Under the pieces are notes generated by a model. It was not told the origin of the DNA and made no database searches. It was given only the letters and a program-made list of their open reading frames with translations. A DNA stretch of 18,854 nt, taken from positions 1 to 18,854 of the forward strand of contig JAIDLO010000040.1 of assembly GCA_029050995.1 (NCBI GenBank). Reading direction: 5' to 3'. The position numbers and the translations under genes are program-made. Shown in pieces: positions 7,951 to 14,582 of this stretch; position 1 is the stretch's first letter; the number at the start of each line of letters is the position of its first letter. The stretch is from Eubacterium sp. (GTDB taxonomy: Bacteria > Bacillota > Clostridia > Oscillospirales > Acutalibacteraceae).

Positions 7951-9939
7951 ATGGAAAATTATGTTGGTAAAAGATTAGACGGCAGATATGAAATCCACGA
8001 AATTATCGGCGTTGGCGGTATGTCTGTTGTTTATAAAGCTTATGATAATGTGGATGACAGAATCGTTGCCGTTAAAATTCTGAAAGATGAATTTGCAAAT
8101 GATGATGAATTTGTAAGGCGTTTTAAAAATGAATCAAAGGCAATTGCAGTTTTATCTCATCCGAATATAGTTAAGGTTTATGATGTAAGCTTCGGTGACA
8201 GAATTCAGTATATTGTAATGGAATATGTTGACGGAATTACACTGAAAGAATATATCCAGAAGCAGGGAAGAATTACTTGGAATGATGCGGTTTTCTTTAT
8301 TTCGCAGGTACTTAAAGCACTTCAGCATGCGCATGATAAGGGGATTGTTCATAGAGATGTTAAGCCGCAGAATATTATGCTGCTTCAGACAGGCGATATT
8401 AAAGTAACGGATTTCGGTATTGCAAGATTTTCAAGAACACAAACGGAAACCTTAACGGAAAATGCAATTGGTTCTGTTCATTATATTTCTCCCGAACAGG
8501 CGCAGGGAAAGCCGACCGATGAAAGAGCGGATATTTATTCCCTTGGTGTTGTTTGTTATGAAATGCTTGCGGGAAGAGTTCCTTTTGAAAGTGACAGTGC
8601 CGTTTCAGTTGCACTTATGCAGGTTAAAAATACTGCAAAAAGATTAACGGATATTAATGCAGATATTCCAATCGGTCTTGAGCAGATTTGTGTTCATGCT
8701 ATGCAGAAGGATCCGCTTGAAAGATATCAGACAGCAACGGAAATGCTGCTTGACCTTGAAGAAATCAGTATGAATCCGAATGCTACATTTGACTATTCAT
8801 ATGTTGTAGATAAGCAGCCAACGAAATATATCAGAAATGATGAGTTTCAATCAAACAATGATGCAGACGAAGAAGAGGATGAGGATTACGCATACGACAA
8901 AAAGAATAAAAAGAAGATTATAATTGCAACAATCAGCGGCTTGGCTATACTTTTAATTGCTATTGTTGTTTTGGTTTTAGTGCTTACAAAAGGTGTTAAT
9001 AAGAATACGATTAAGCTTCAGAACTTTGTTGGTATGGCATATGATGATGTAGTATCAAACAAGGATTATGATTTTAAATTTGTTGCAAACCCTGAAAAAA
9101 CAAGTGATTATGAATCCGGAACGATTATAGCGCAAACGCCTGTTGCTGATGAAAGAGTTATGGCTGGAAGTACAGTTACCTTAACTGTTGCACAGCCAAT
9201 AGAAGATATTCTTGTTCCAAATATTGTTGGCTTAACGCAGGAGAGAGCAGAACAGAAGCTGAAACAGGAAGGTCTGACTAATATTAAAATAGCTAAGGTT
9301 GATAGTGATACAGAGGAAGCGGGCAATGTTATATATACTGAGCCAAAGATTAATTCCTATGCTTCAAAGGATACATTGATTACGGTTTATGTTTCAACCG
9401 GCCCAACCACAACGACTATTGATAATGCAAGAATGCCGAATGTTGTTGGCTTATCCCGAAGTGATGCAGAAGCATTTTTGAATATGGCAGGCTTTAAGAA
9501 TGTTGTTTTTAAAGCAGAAGACAGTGAAAAGCCAAAGAATATCGTTATTGCACAGTCACAGAATGAGGGCAATTACATTAGAGAAGATACAAAAATAACA
9601 ATTACTGTTTCAAATGGTGTTACAACGACGCAACCTCCGGAGGATTATACTGTTACATTAAATGTTCGGTTACCTGACTTAAAGGGAGAAAACGGAGAGC
9701 CTCTGGATGATATGGTTATTGTTTATGTTGATGGTGTTCAGGATAGTTCGTCTAACGCAATGCTTAACGGAGGAACTGCAACCTTTTTCGTTGAAGCTGA
9801 GGCAGGCTCTAAGTTAGATATTGAAATAATTCTTTTAAATCTTAATGAAAGACATAGCCTTCAGGTTAATGTTGACCGTGATAAAGATTTCACGATTGAT
9901 TTCAGCAATGTAGAAAATCCTAATAGTGGGAACGATTAA
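7951..9939 (+). CDS. prkC: PASTA-domain serine/threonine protein kinase (PrkC/StkP)
   Basis: This is a 662-residue membrane kinase. The cytoplasmic Hanks-type domain (about 10-270) has the glycine loop GVGGMSVVYKA, K42, the catalytic HRDVKPQN (H134-D136), DFG at 154-156 and a threonine-rich activation loop before SPEQAQ. A charged linker (NNDADEEEDEDYAYDKKNKK, about 302-321) leads to a single membrane helix at about 323-346. Outside are three PASTA repeats (about 353-415, 418-484 and 493-556), which in this family bind muropeptides and beta-lactams. After a TTTQPPED linker comes a further ~95-residue beta-rich tail that is not a PASTA repeat. B. subtilis PrkC responds to muropeptides in spore germination, and a similar role is plausible here. 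GGGAG lies just before the ATG. Confidence 0.96.
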   Translation: MENYVGKRLDGRYEIHEIIGVGGMSVVYKAYDNVDDRIVAVKILKDEFANDDEFVRRFKNESKAIAVLSHPNIVKVYDVSFGDRIQYIVMEYVDGITLKEYIQKQGRITWNDAVFFISQVLKALQHAHDKGIVHRDVKPQNIMLLQTGDIKVTDFGIARFSRTQTETLTENAIGSVHYISPEQAQGKPTDERADIYSLGVVCYEMLAGRVPFESDSAVSVALMQVKNTAKRLTDINADIPIGLEQICVHAMQKDPLERYQTATEMLLDLEEISMNPNATFDYSYVVDKQPTKYIRNDEFQSNNDADEEEDEDYAYDKKNKKKIIIATISGLAILLIAIVVLVLVLTKGVNKNTIKLQNFVGMAYDDVVSNKDYDFKFVANPEKTSDYESGTIIAQTPVADERVMAGSTVTLTVAQPIEDILVPNIVGLTQERAEQKLKQEGLTNIKIAKVDSDTEEAGNVIYTEPKINSYASKDTLITVYVSTGPTTTTIDNARMPNVVGLSRSDAEAFLNMAGFKNVVFKAEDSEKPKNIVIAQSQNEGNYIREDTKITITVSNGVTTTQPPEDYTVTLNVRLPDLKGENGEPLDDMVIVYVDGVQDSSSNAMLNGGTATFFVEAEAGSKLDIEIILLNLNERHSLQVNVDRDKDFTIDFSNVENPNSGND

Positions 9940-9945
9940 CAGTTT

Positions 9946-10830
9946 ATGATTAAAGGAAAAATTATTAAGGGCATTGGCGGTTTCTATTATGTGGAAACCG
10001 CCGAGGCTGTTTATGAGTGTAAAGCAAGAGGAAATTTCAGAAAGATGAATGTTTCGCCTTTGGTTGGCGATGATGTTGAAATTTCCGTTAATGAAAATGC
10101 AGAAAACAGAATAGAAACGATTTTGCCGAGAAAGAATGCGCTTGTTCGTCCGCCTCTTGCTAATTTGGATCAGCTGTTTATTGTTGCTTCAATCGTTGAT
10201 CCGGCAATCAATACATTTATTATTGATAAGCTTGTTGCGATTGCGGAATACAAGAATATAGAGCCGATTATTGTTATAACGAAAATTGATATGGATGAAA
10301 GCTATAAGCAGTATGAGGCTATATATAGGACTGCAGGGTTTAAAACAATTGCTTGCAGCAATGTAGGAAGCATTGGAATAGAAGAGGTTAAAAGTCTTTT
10401 GAAAGGCAAAATCTCGGCGTTTACGGGCAATACAGGTGTTGGCAAGTCATCACTCCTAAACTCCATTGATGAAGAGCTTGCTTTGAAAACAGGGGAAACA
10501 AGTAAAAAGCTCGGAAGAGGAAAGCATACAACCCGCCATTCCGAACTGTTTAAAGTATGCGGCGGATATGTTGCGGATACGCCCGGATTTTCTTCGCTTG
10601 ATTTTGAAAAATGCGAAAGAATACTTAAGGATGATTTGTTTGACTGCTTCCGAGAATTTGAACCGTATTTTGGACAGTGTAAGTTTTCAACCTGCTCTCA
10701 TACAAGCGAAAAAGGCTGTGCTGTATGCAGTGCAGTAGAAAGCGGCGAAATTCAGAAAAGCCGTCACGATAGTTATATTCAGATGTATAATGATGTTAAG
10801 GATATCAGGGAATGGGAAATAAAAAAGTAA
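9946..10830 (+). CDS. rsgA: Small ribosomal subunit biogenesis GTPase RsgA
   Basis: RsgA is a circularly permuted GTPase that assists late maturation of the 30S subunit. The 294 residues comprise an OB-fold (about 1-70), then the permuted order G4 (TKID, 112-115), G1 (GNTGVGKS, 161-168), a G2 region RGKHTT and G3 (DTPG, 211-214). A C-terminal zinc motif follows with C245, C250, H252 and C258. No strong ribosome site precedes the ATG, and the gene starts six bases after the kinase gene, so translation may be coupled. In B. subtilis (cpgA) it also follows prkC. Its end overlaps thiN by 19 bases. Confidence 0.95.
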   Translation: MIKGKIIKGIGGFYYVETAEAVYECKARGNFRKMNVSPLVGDDVEISVNENAENRIETILPRKNALVRPPLANLDQLFIVASIVDPAINTFIIDKLVAIAEYKNIEPIIVITKIDMDESYKQYEAIYRTAGFKTIACSNVGSIGIEEVKSLLKGKISAFTGNTGVGKSSLLNSIDEELALKTGETSKKLGRGKHTTRHSELFKVCGGYVADTPGFSSLDFEKCERILKDDLFDCFREFEPYFGQCKFSTCSHTSEKGCAVCSAVESGEIQKSRHDSYIQMYNDVKDIREWEIKK

Positions 10831-11444
10831 AATGTATGATCGTTTCAGGTGCGCCTGATGATGATTATGAATTTCTGAAAGAAAAGCTTAATGAAAATGC
10901 ATACATAATTGCCGCTGATTCCGGTTATTTAAAATGTGTTCAGGTTGGCGTTGTTCCAAACTTAATAATGGGAGATTTTGATTCCTCGCCGATTCCCGAA
11001 ATTAAAACAGAGATAATAAGGCTTCCTGCTGAAAAGGATTTTACTGATACATTCTATTGCTTAAGAAAAGCAATAGAGCTTGGATTTGAAGAAATTGAAA
11101 TCCTTTGTGCAATCGGCAATAGGGCAGACCATAATTATTCCAATATGCTTTGCCTTGATTATTGCCTTAAAAATAAGGTTAAATGCTCTATTATAAACCG
11201 AAGAAATAAGCTGCAGCTTGTTGACAAGGAAATTGTGATCGATGATTGTGTGTATAAATACTTTTCGCTGTTTGCTTTTCTCGGCGCAGTTCAAGGTTTG
11301 TCTATTAACGGCGCTTATTATGAACTTGACTGTGTTGATATGATGCCTTATGAGCAGTATGCGCAAAGCAATTGCTTTAAAGGTGTGCCTGTTAAAATTT
11401 CAGTTCAGAAGGGTGTAATTCTTTTAATTCAGAGTAACGATTAA
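10812..11444 (+). CDS. thiN: Thiamine pyrophosphokinase
   Basis: ThiN converts thiamine and ATP to thiamine pyrophosphate and AMP. The 210-residue protein has the family features: the early DSGYLKC segment (about 36-42), GDFDSS at 54-59, PAEKDFTDT at 72-80 and the GNRADHNYSNM segment at 102-112. The start is uncertain. ATG at 10812 lies inside rsgA with AGGG close upstream; an in-frame ATG at 10836 would remove eight residues but has no ribosome site. No TPP riboswitch is visible upstream, which fits its position inside an operon. In B. subtilis rpe lies between rsgA and thiN; it is missing here. Confidence 0.92.
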   Translation: MGNKKVKCMIVSGAPDDDYEFLKEKLNENAYIIAADSGYLKCVQVGVVPNLIMGDFDSSPIPEIKTEIIRLPAEKDFTDTFYCLRKAIELGFEEIEILCAIGNRADHNYSNMLCLDYCLKNKVKCSIINRRNKLQLVDKEIVIDDCVYKYFSLFAFLGAVQGLSINGAYYELDCVDMMPYEQYAQSNCFKGVPVKISVQKGVILLIQSND

Positions 11445-11505
11445 ATTTCTTTTTCATAGTATGTAGTAAATACAGCAAAGTGAGGTGTTTACTATTAGGA
11501 AAAAG

Positions 11506-11640
11506 ATGTGCCGCAGGGATTTTTTGTGGATTGCATTTGGTGCGGGCTGCGTTATAGCAATTTGCCTTCCAACAGCTTGGCTTATAAGAATTCTTTCAAT
11601 TATAGTAATCATTCTTGGAATCATTTGCTGTAAAAAATAG
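11506..11640 (+). CDS. Small hydrophobic membrane protein, 44 codons, unknown function
   Basis: A 44-residue reading frame lies between thiN and spoVM. It begins with a basic MCRRDF and then has two hydrophobic stretches (about residues 6-21 and 23-42) broken by a proline-threonine, ending in CCKK. This suggests a short membrane hairpin. It fits the gap between two identified genes, and the spoVM ribosome site follows its stop by three bases. The start is open. ATG at 11506 has AGGA five bases upstream. A better ribosome site, GAGGTG at 11482-11487, points to an in-frame ATT at 11494, which would add IRKK and would be a rare start codon; an in-frame GTG at 11485 overlaps that site. I do not recognise the family. 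Position suggests, but does not show, a role in sporulation. Confidence 0.6.
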   Translation: MCRRDFLWIAFGAGCVIAICLPTAWLIRILSIIVIILGIICCKK

Positions 11641-11655
11641 CTTGGAGGAATGATT

Positions 11656-11739
11656 GTGAAAGTAGTAGTTATAAATCCACCTAAGTTTATGGCACCAATT
11701 ATGAGAGCGATATTTAAAATTAAGAAAGTTAATAACTGA
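11656..11739 (+). CDS. spoVM: Stage V sporulation protein SpoVM (27 codons)
   Basis: SpoVM is an amphipathic peptide that recognises the convex forespore membrane and anchors the SpoIVA coat scaffold. The 27-codon frame aligns without gaps to B. subtilis SpoVM (26 residues). Recalled from that sequence, identical positions are M1, K2, I6, P9, K10, F11, I15, R17 and A18, including the helix-breaking P9 needed for localisation. The peptide has a Pro-Pro pair at 8-9 and an extra proline at 14 where B. subtilis has glycine. GTG at 11656 is the start: GGAGG at 11644-11648 gives seven-base spacing, whereas the in-frame ATG at 11650 is only one base from it. The place directly downstream of the thiN region matches B. 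subtilis, where spoVM follows thiN. It is too short for default gene finders. Confidence 0.88.
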   Translation: MKVVVINPPKFMAPIMRAIFKIKKVNN

Positions 11740-11742
11740 CAT

Positions 11743-11783
11743 AAAAAGCTATGCAAATCATAAGATTCGCATAGCTTTTTTTG
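11743..11783 (+). terminator. Rho-independent terminator of the gmk-spoVM gene string
   Basis: The arms AAAAAGCTATGC (11743-11754) and GCATAGCTTTTTT (11769-11781) form a long stem with a 14-base loop, and the run of T continues to 11782. It begins four bases after the spoVM stop codon, so it closes the long upstream transcription unit. The A-rich left side could also let it work weakly for the other strand, though no gene converges here. Confidence 0.88.
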
Positions 11784-11784
11784 C

Positions 11785-11813
11785 TTGACAACTAAGTTTC
11801 TATCAATTAAACT
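11785..11813 (+). promoter_or_regulatory. Sigma-A type promoter of the GH32 gene
   Basis: A perfect -35 box TTGACA (11785-11790) is followed after 17 bases by TAAACT (11808-11813), which matches the -10 consensus at four of six positions. It lies immediately after the terminator and about 30 bases before the GTG start of the GH32 gene, which has no other source of transcription. Confidence 0.6.
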
Positions 11814-11819
11814 TTAGTT
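11790..11819. repeat. Imperfect inverted repeat over the GH32 promoter, possible operator
   Basis: AACTAAGTTT (11790-11799) and AAACTTTAGTT (11809-11819) are reverse complements except for one inserted base, with a nine-base centre. The pair spans the promoter spacer and covers the -10 box. A symmetrical element in this place is typical of a repressor site for a sugar gene, but the centre lacks the CG of LacI-type operators and no regulator gene is in the window. Confidence 0.4.
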
Positions 11820-11844
11820 ATTACGAAAACGGATGTGAGAAATT

Positions 11845-12936
11845 GTGAAACGATTTAAATATCATTTTGAACCGAAATTCGGATGGATGAATGATCCGAA
11901 CGGATTGGTTTATTTCAATGGCAAATATCACGCTTTTTTTCAGCATAATCCAAAAGAACCTAAATGGGGACCAATGTATTGGGGTCACGCAGTCAGTGAA
12001 GATTTGATTCACTGGACTGAGCTTCCTATTGCGCTCAGCCCGGATATGCCTTATGAAAACAGCGGCGGCTGTTTTTCGGGCAGTGCTGTTGTAAAGGACG
12101 GCAAGCTGTATTTGTTTTACACCTCAGTTTCTGAGGAAGACGGACAAACACAGTCTGTTGCGATCAGCGAGGACGGCTATACATTCACGAAATACAGCGG
12201 TAATCCTGTTATTAAGCATTTTCCTGTTGACGGCAGCGAAGATTTCAGAGACCCGAAGGTTTCGCTTATTGACGGAAAATACTATATGGCTACAGGCTCC
12301 GGAAAAAATGATATTGGTAAGGTATTGCTTTATACATCTGAAAACCTTTTTGATTGGGAATATATAGGCGTGCTTTACGAACATGAAGATTTTGGCAAGG
12401 TATTTGAGTGCCCGGACTTTTTTAAGCTTGGAGATAACTATGTTTTAATGTTCAGCAAAATGATTGAGGACATTAATAAAACGCAATTTGTTATCGGCGA
12501 TTTTGACGGATGTAAGTTTTATCCCAAGTCGTTATCTGCACCTGAATTCGGTCCGCAGTTTTATGCACCGCAGACATTTTTGGATGATAATGGCAGACGC
12601 ATATTAATTGGCTGGTTTTATGATTGGGGTAGAAAGCTTGATGAAGGTGTTGACTTTGCAGGTGCATTGACAATAGCAAGAGAAGTCAGCGTAGTTGACG
12701 GACAAATCCGTATGTTTCCCGTAGTAGAAGCACATCATTTGCTGACAACAGAGGATGAGCTTGTTGAGGTAACGGAAAATAAGGTAATTCTTAAAGGTGT
12801 TGATTTGCCGACTCCGTTGTGCTATGAGGGCAAAGTTGATTCCGTCCATATTCTCCGTGATGAAAAAGCACTTGAGGTATTTGTAAATCACGGCGAAGCA
12901 TCGTATTCTTATTGGATAACAAAAGAAAAACTTTAA
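11845..12936 (+). CDS. GH32 family beta-fructosidase / sucrose(-6-phosphate) hydrolase, short form
   Basis: Glycoside hydrolase family 32 enzymes hydrolyse sucrose, sucrose-6-phosphate or fructans with retention. The 363-residue protein has the nucleophile motif WMNDPNG (D17), the FSGS motif (77-80), the RDP transition-state motif (135-137) and the acid/base motif ECP (E188), with FYAPQTF at 239-245 completing the five-bladed propeller. There is no signal peptide, so it acts in the cytoplasm on imported sugar. Full-length relatives are usually about 450-500 residues. Here the C-terminal beta-sandwich is reduced to roughly 70 residues, although its last motif LEVFVNHGE (343-351) is kept. GTG at 11845 is used because homology begins at once; its ribosome site is poor. 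It has its own promoter and terminator, and no transporter or kinase gene is nearby. Exact substrate cannot be read from the sequence. Confidence 0.88.
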   Translation: MKRFKYHFEPKFGWMNDPNGLVYFNGKYHAFFQHNPKEPKWGPMYWGHAVSEDLIHWTELPIALSPDMPYENSGGCFSGSAVVKDGKLYLFYTSVSEEDGQTQSVAISEDGYTFTKYSGNPVIKHFPVDGSEDFRDPKVSLIDGKYYMATGSGKNDIGKVLLYTSENLFDWEYIGVLYEHEDFGKVFECPDFFKLGDNYVLMFSKMIEDINKTQFVIGDFDGCKFYPKSLSAPEFGPQFYAPQTFLDDNGRRILIGWFYDWGRKLDEGVDFAGALTIAREVSVVDGQIRMFPVVEAHHLLTTEDELVEVTENKVILKGVDLPTPLCYEGKVDSVHILRDEKALEVFVNHGEASYSYWITKEKL

Positions 12937-12967
12937 AATATTCTTATGTAAAATCATTTAATTTATC

Positions 12968-12998
12968 GTAGGGACGAGCATTGCTCGTCCGTTTTTTT
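12968..12998 (+). terminator. Palindromic repeat element acting as probable terminator
   Basis: GGACGAGC (12972-12979), loop ATT, and GCTCGTCC (12983-12990) make a perfect eight-pair stem, followed by G and seven T. It lies 31 bases after the GH32 stop. The wider string CGTAGGGACGAGCATTGCTCGTCCG resembles, in my recollection, a short palindromic repeat common between genes in clostridial genomes, so it may be both repeat unit and terminator. Only one copy is in this window. Confidence 0.7.
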
Positions 12999-13023
12999 AT
13001 TCGTTTTTATTTTTGCATAATCA

Positions 13024-13053
13024 GTTATATATCAAGCTTGTTTCGCATATGTT
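13024..13053 (+). promoter_or_regulatory. Candidate sigma-E (mother-cell) promoter of sipL-spoIVA
   Basis: GTTATATA (13024-13031), a 14-base spacer and CATATGTT (13046-13053) each match the sigma-E -35 and -10 consensus at six of eight positions. spoIVA and C. difficile sipL are known sigma-E targets, and no good sigma-A pair with 16-18 base spacing is seen between 12991 and 13112. The region is AT-rich, so a chance match is possible. Confidence 0.35.
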
Positions 13054-13112
13054 TTAGCAGTAAGGCAGAGGAATAATTATTATTTACTGTCAATTTATAA
13101 AGGAGTACTGCT

Positions 13113-14570
13113 ATGGAAAATAACATAAGGGAAATCAAAGAAAAATGCAATGTTTTTTCAAAGTGCGTTGATGTTGATCTTGATTTTCAGGAAAATCTTA
13201 TGGCATATAATGATGATATGCTGAAAATTGTTCGATGCTGTATAAACAACTTTGTTATTAACACGGATTACAACAACGGAACGCTTACGGTTTACGGAAA
13301 ATCCAAAATCTATCTGACCTATGTAAGTGAATCAACATCCTGCTTAACTACTGCTGATTTTGAAGAGGAATTTCAGAAGCAGATTGCGATTGACGGCGGT
13401 TTTGATGCGGTTACTGCTGATGTGTTCGTTATGAATAAATACAGTAATTTCAGAGTGATTAATCAAAGAAGAATTGATATACATAATGCCTTTGCGCTTA
13501 ATGTTAAGGTATGTGCCTGCAATCCTGTTAAAATGATTGATGAAATGCCGCAGGTGCTTCTGAGAAAAGACAAGGTTGATTATCTTTCTTTAGTCGGTAC
13601 TGCTTACACAAGAGCTGAGTTTGAAGAGGATACCGTTATTCCGGCAGACAGTGAATTTATCAAAAGAATCATCAACACATTTTCTACTGTTCATACAGAT
13701 GAAATCAAAATCATCAAGAACAAAATGCTTGTTAAGGCAACGGCTGAATTTTCTTTGCTTTATACAACGGATACCGAAAATGAAATTATCAGAAAATGTG
13801 AAAAATCAATTCATATCAGCAAGATTATTGATATCAATGATATTGATGAGGGCGATAATGCTGTTGTTAATGTTAATATCGGTAATATGTATGTTAAACC
13901 GAAAGCAGATAAAAACAACGAATTAAGAATGATTGAGCTTTTAGGCGATGTCAATATCAATGCTTCTGTTTTCAGAAAGGTTGAAGCAGAGCTTTCAACA
14001 GATTCTTATGCAACGGATAATGAAATCAGCAATGTATTTGCAAAGCTGAATCTTAACGCAAACGGCGAGGTTGTTACGGATATCATCAATGAAAAATGCA
14101 CCTTTGAATTTGAGAATATCAATATTGTTGAGGTTGTTGATTTATCACTCAGTATAACCGACGGCAGAAATTTAGAGCTTGCTGCATTTATCAGAAATGA
14201 AAAATCCGAATTGGTGTTTATCAGCCAGAAGAAAGAGATAGAAGTTTTAAATTTCAATGCATCAGCAATATATGTTAAATCCTATGATTATGTTATTAAT
14301 TCCTCTAATCAGATCAGCGTTCGCTATTTAATTGAATATACCGCAATTAAGTATGAAGAAAAAACATTCAATGTTTTATCAGATATTAAAGTTTCAGATA
14401 CGCCAATGGCTGATTCTCCCGCACTTGTTGTTTACTTTGCGAAAGAGAAAGAGCAGCTTTGGGATATTGCAAAGAAATTCAGAACATCAGTTGAATTAAT
14501 TAAATCCGAAAATGAATTAAAAGAAGATGTGCTTCCGTCAAGGCGAATTCTTTTGATTCCGGGAATGTAA
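13113..14570 (+). CDS. sipL: SPOCS/DUF3794 and LysM protein, SipL-type SpoIVA-interacting protein
   Basis: This 485-residue protein has repeated DUF3794 (SPOCS) regions, roughly at residues 35-145, 155-290 and 297-430. A C-terminal LysM domain (439-485) contains VVYFAKEKEQLWDIAKKF and ends in RRILLIPGM. This is the architecture of C. difficile SipL (about 520 residues), whose LysM domain binds SpoIVA and is needed for coat attachment and spore formation. There is no signal peptide or membrane helix, as expected for a mother-cell cytoplasmic coat protein. AAAGGAG at 13099-13105 sets the ATG at 13113. The spoIVA gene starts 12 bases after its stop, so the two form an operon. Other clostridial proteins share this architecture; adjacency to spoIVA is the argument for the SipL role. 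Confidence 0.82.
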   Translation: MENNIREIKEKCNVFSKCVDVDLDFQENLMAYNDDMLKIVRCCINNFVINTDYNNGTLTVYGKSKIYLTYVSESTSCLTTADFEEEFQKQIAIDGGFDAVTADVFVMNKYSNFRVINQRRIDIHNAFALNVKVCACNPVKMIDEMPQVLLRKDKVDYLSLVGTAYTRAEFEEDTVIPADSEFIKRIINTFSTVHTDEIKIIKNKMLVKATAEFSLLYTTDTENEIIRKCEKSIHISKIIDINDIDEGDNAVVNVNIGNMYVKPKADKNNELRMIELLGDVNINASVFRKVEAELSTDSYATDNEISNVFAKLNLNANGEVVTDIINEKCTFEFENINIVEVVDLSLSITDGRNLELAAFIRNEKSELVFISQKKEIEVLNFNASAIYVKSYDYVINSSNQISVRYLIEYTAIKYEEKTFNVLSDIKVSDTPMADSPALVVYFAKEKEQLWDIAKKFRTSVELIKSENELKEDVLPSRRILLIPGM

Positions 14571-14582
14571 GGAGGGGATAAT

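Noticed and set aside
11445..11481. ATACA-like boxes upstream of the small membrane peptide, considered as a sigma-E promoter for spoVM.
   Set aside because: The -35 and -10 candidates are only seven bases apart instead of 13-15.
11454..11754. Minus-strand open frame of 100 codons over the 44-codon gene and spoVM.
   Set aside because: It would include the terminator arm and lacks any family motif or ribosome site; the two plus-strand small genes have ribosome sites and fit the gene order.
13056..13112. AGCAGTA (13056-13062) and TACTGCT (13106-13112), plus CAGTAA/TTACTG, could form alternative leader structures near the sipL ribosome site.
   Set aside because: Arms are only six or seven bases with long loops, and the left arm would straddle the expected transcript start of the candidate promoter; chance is likely.
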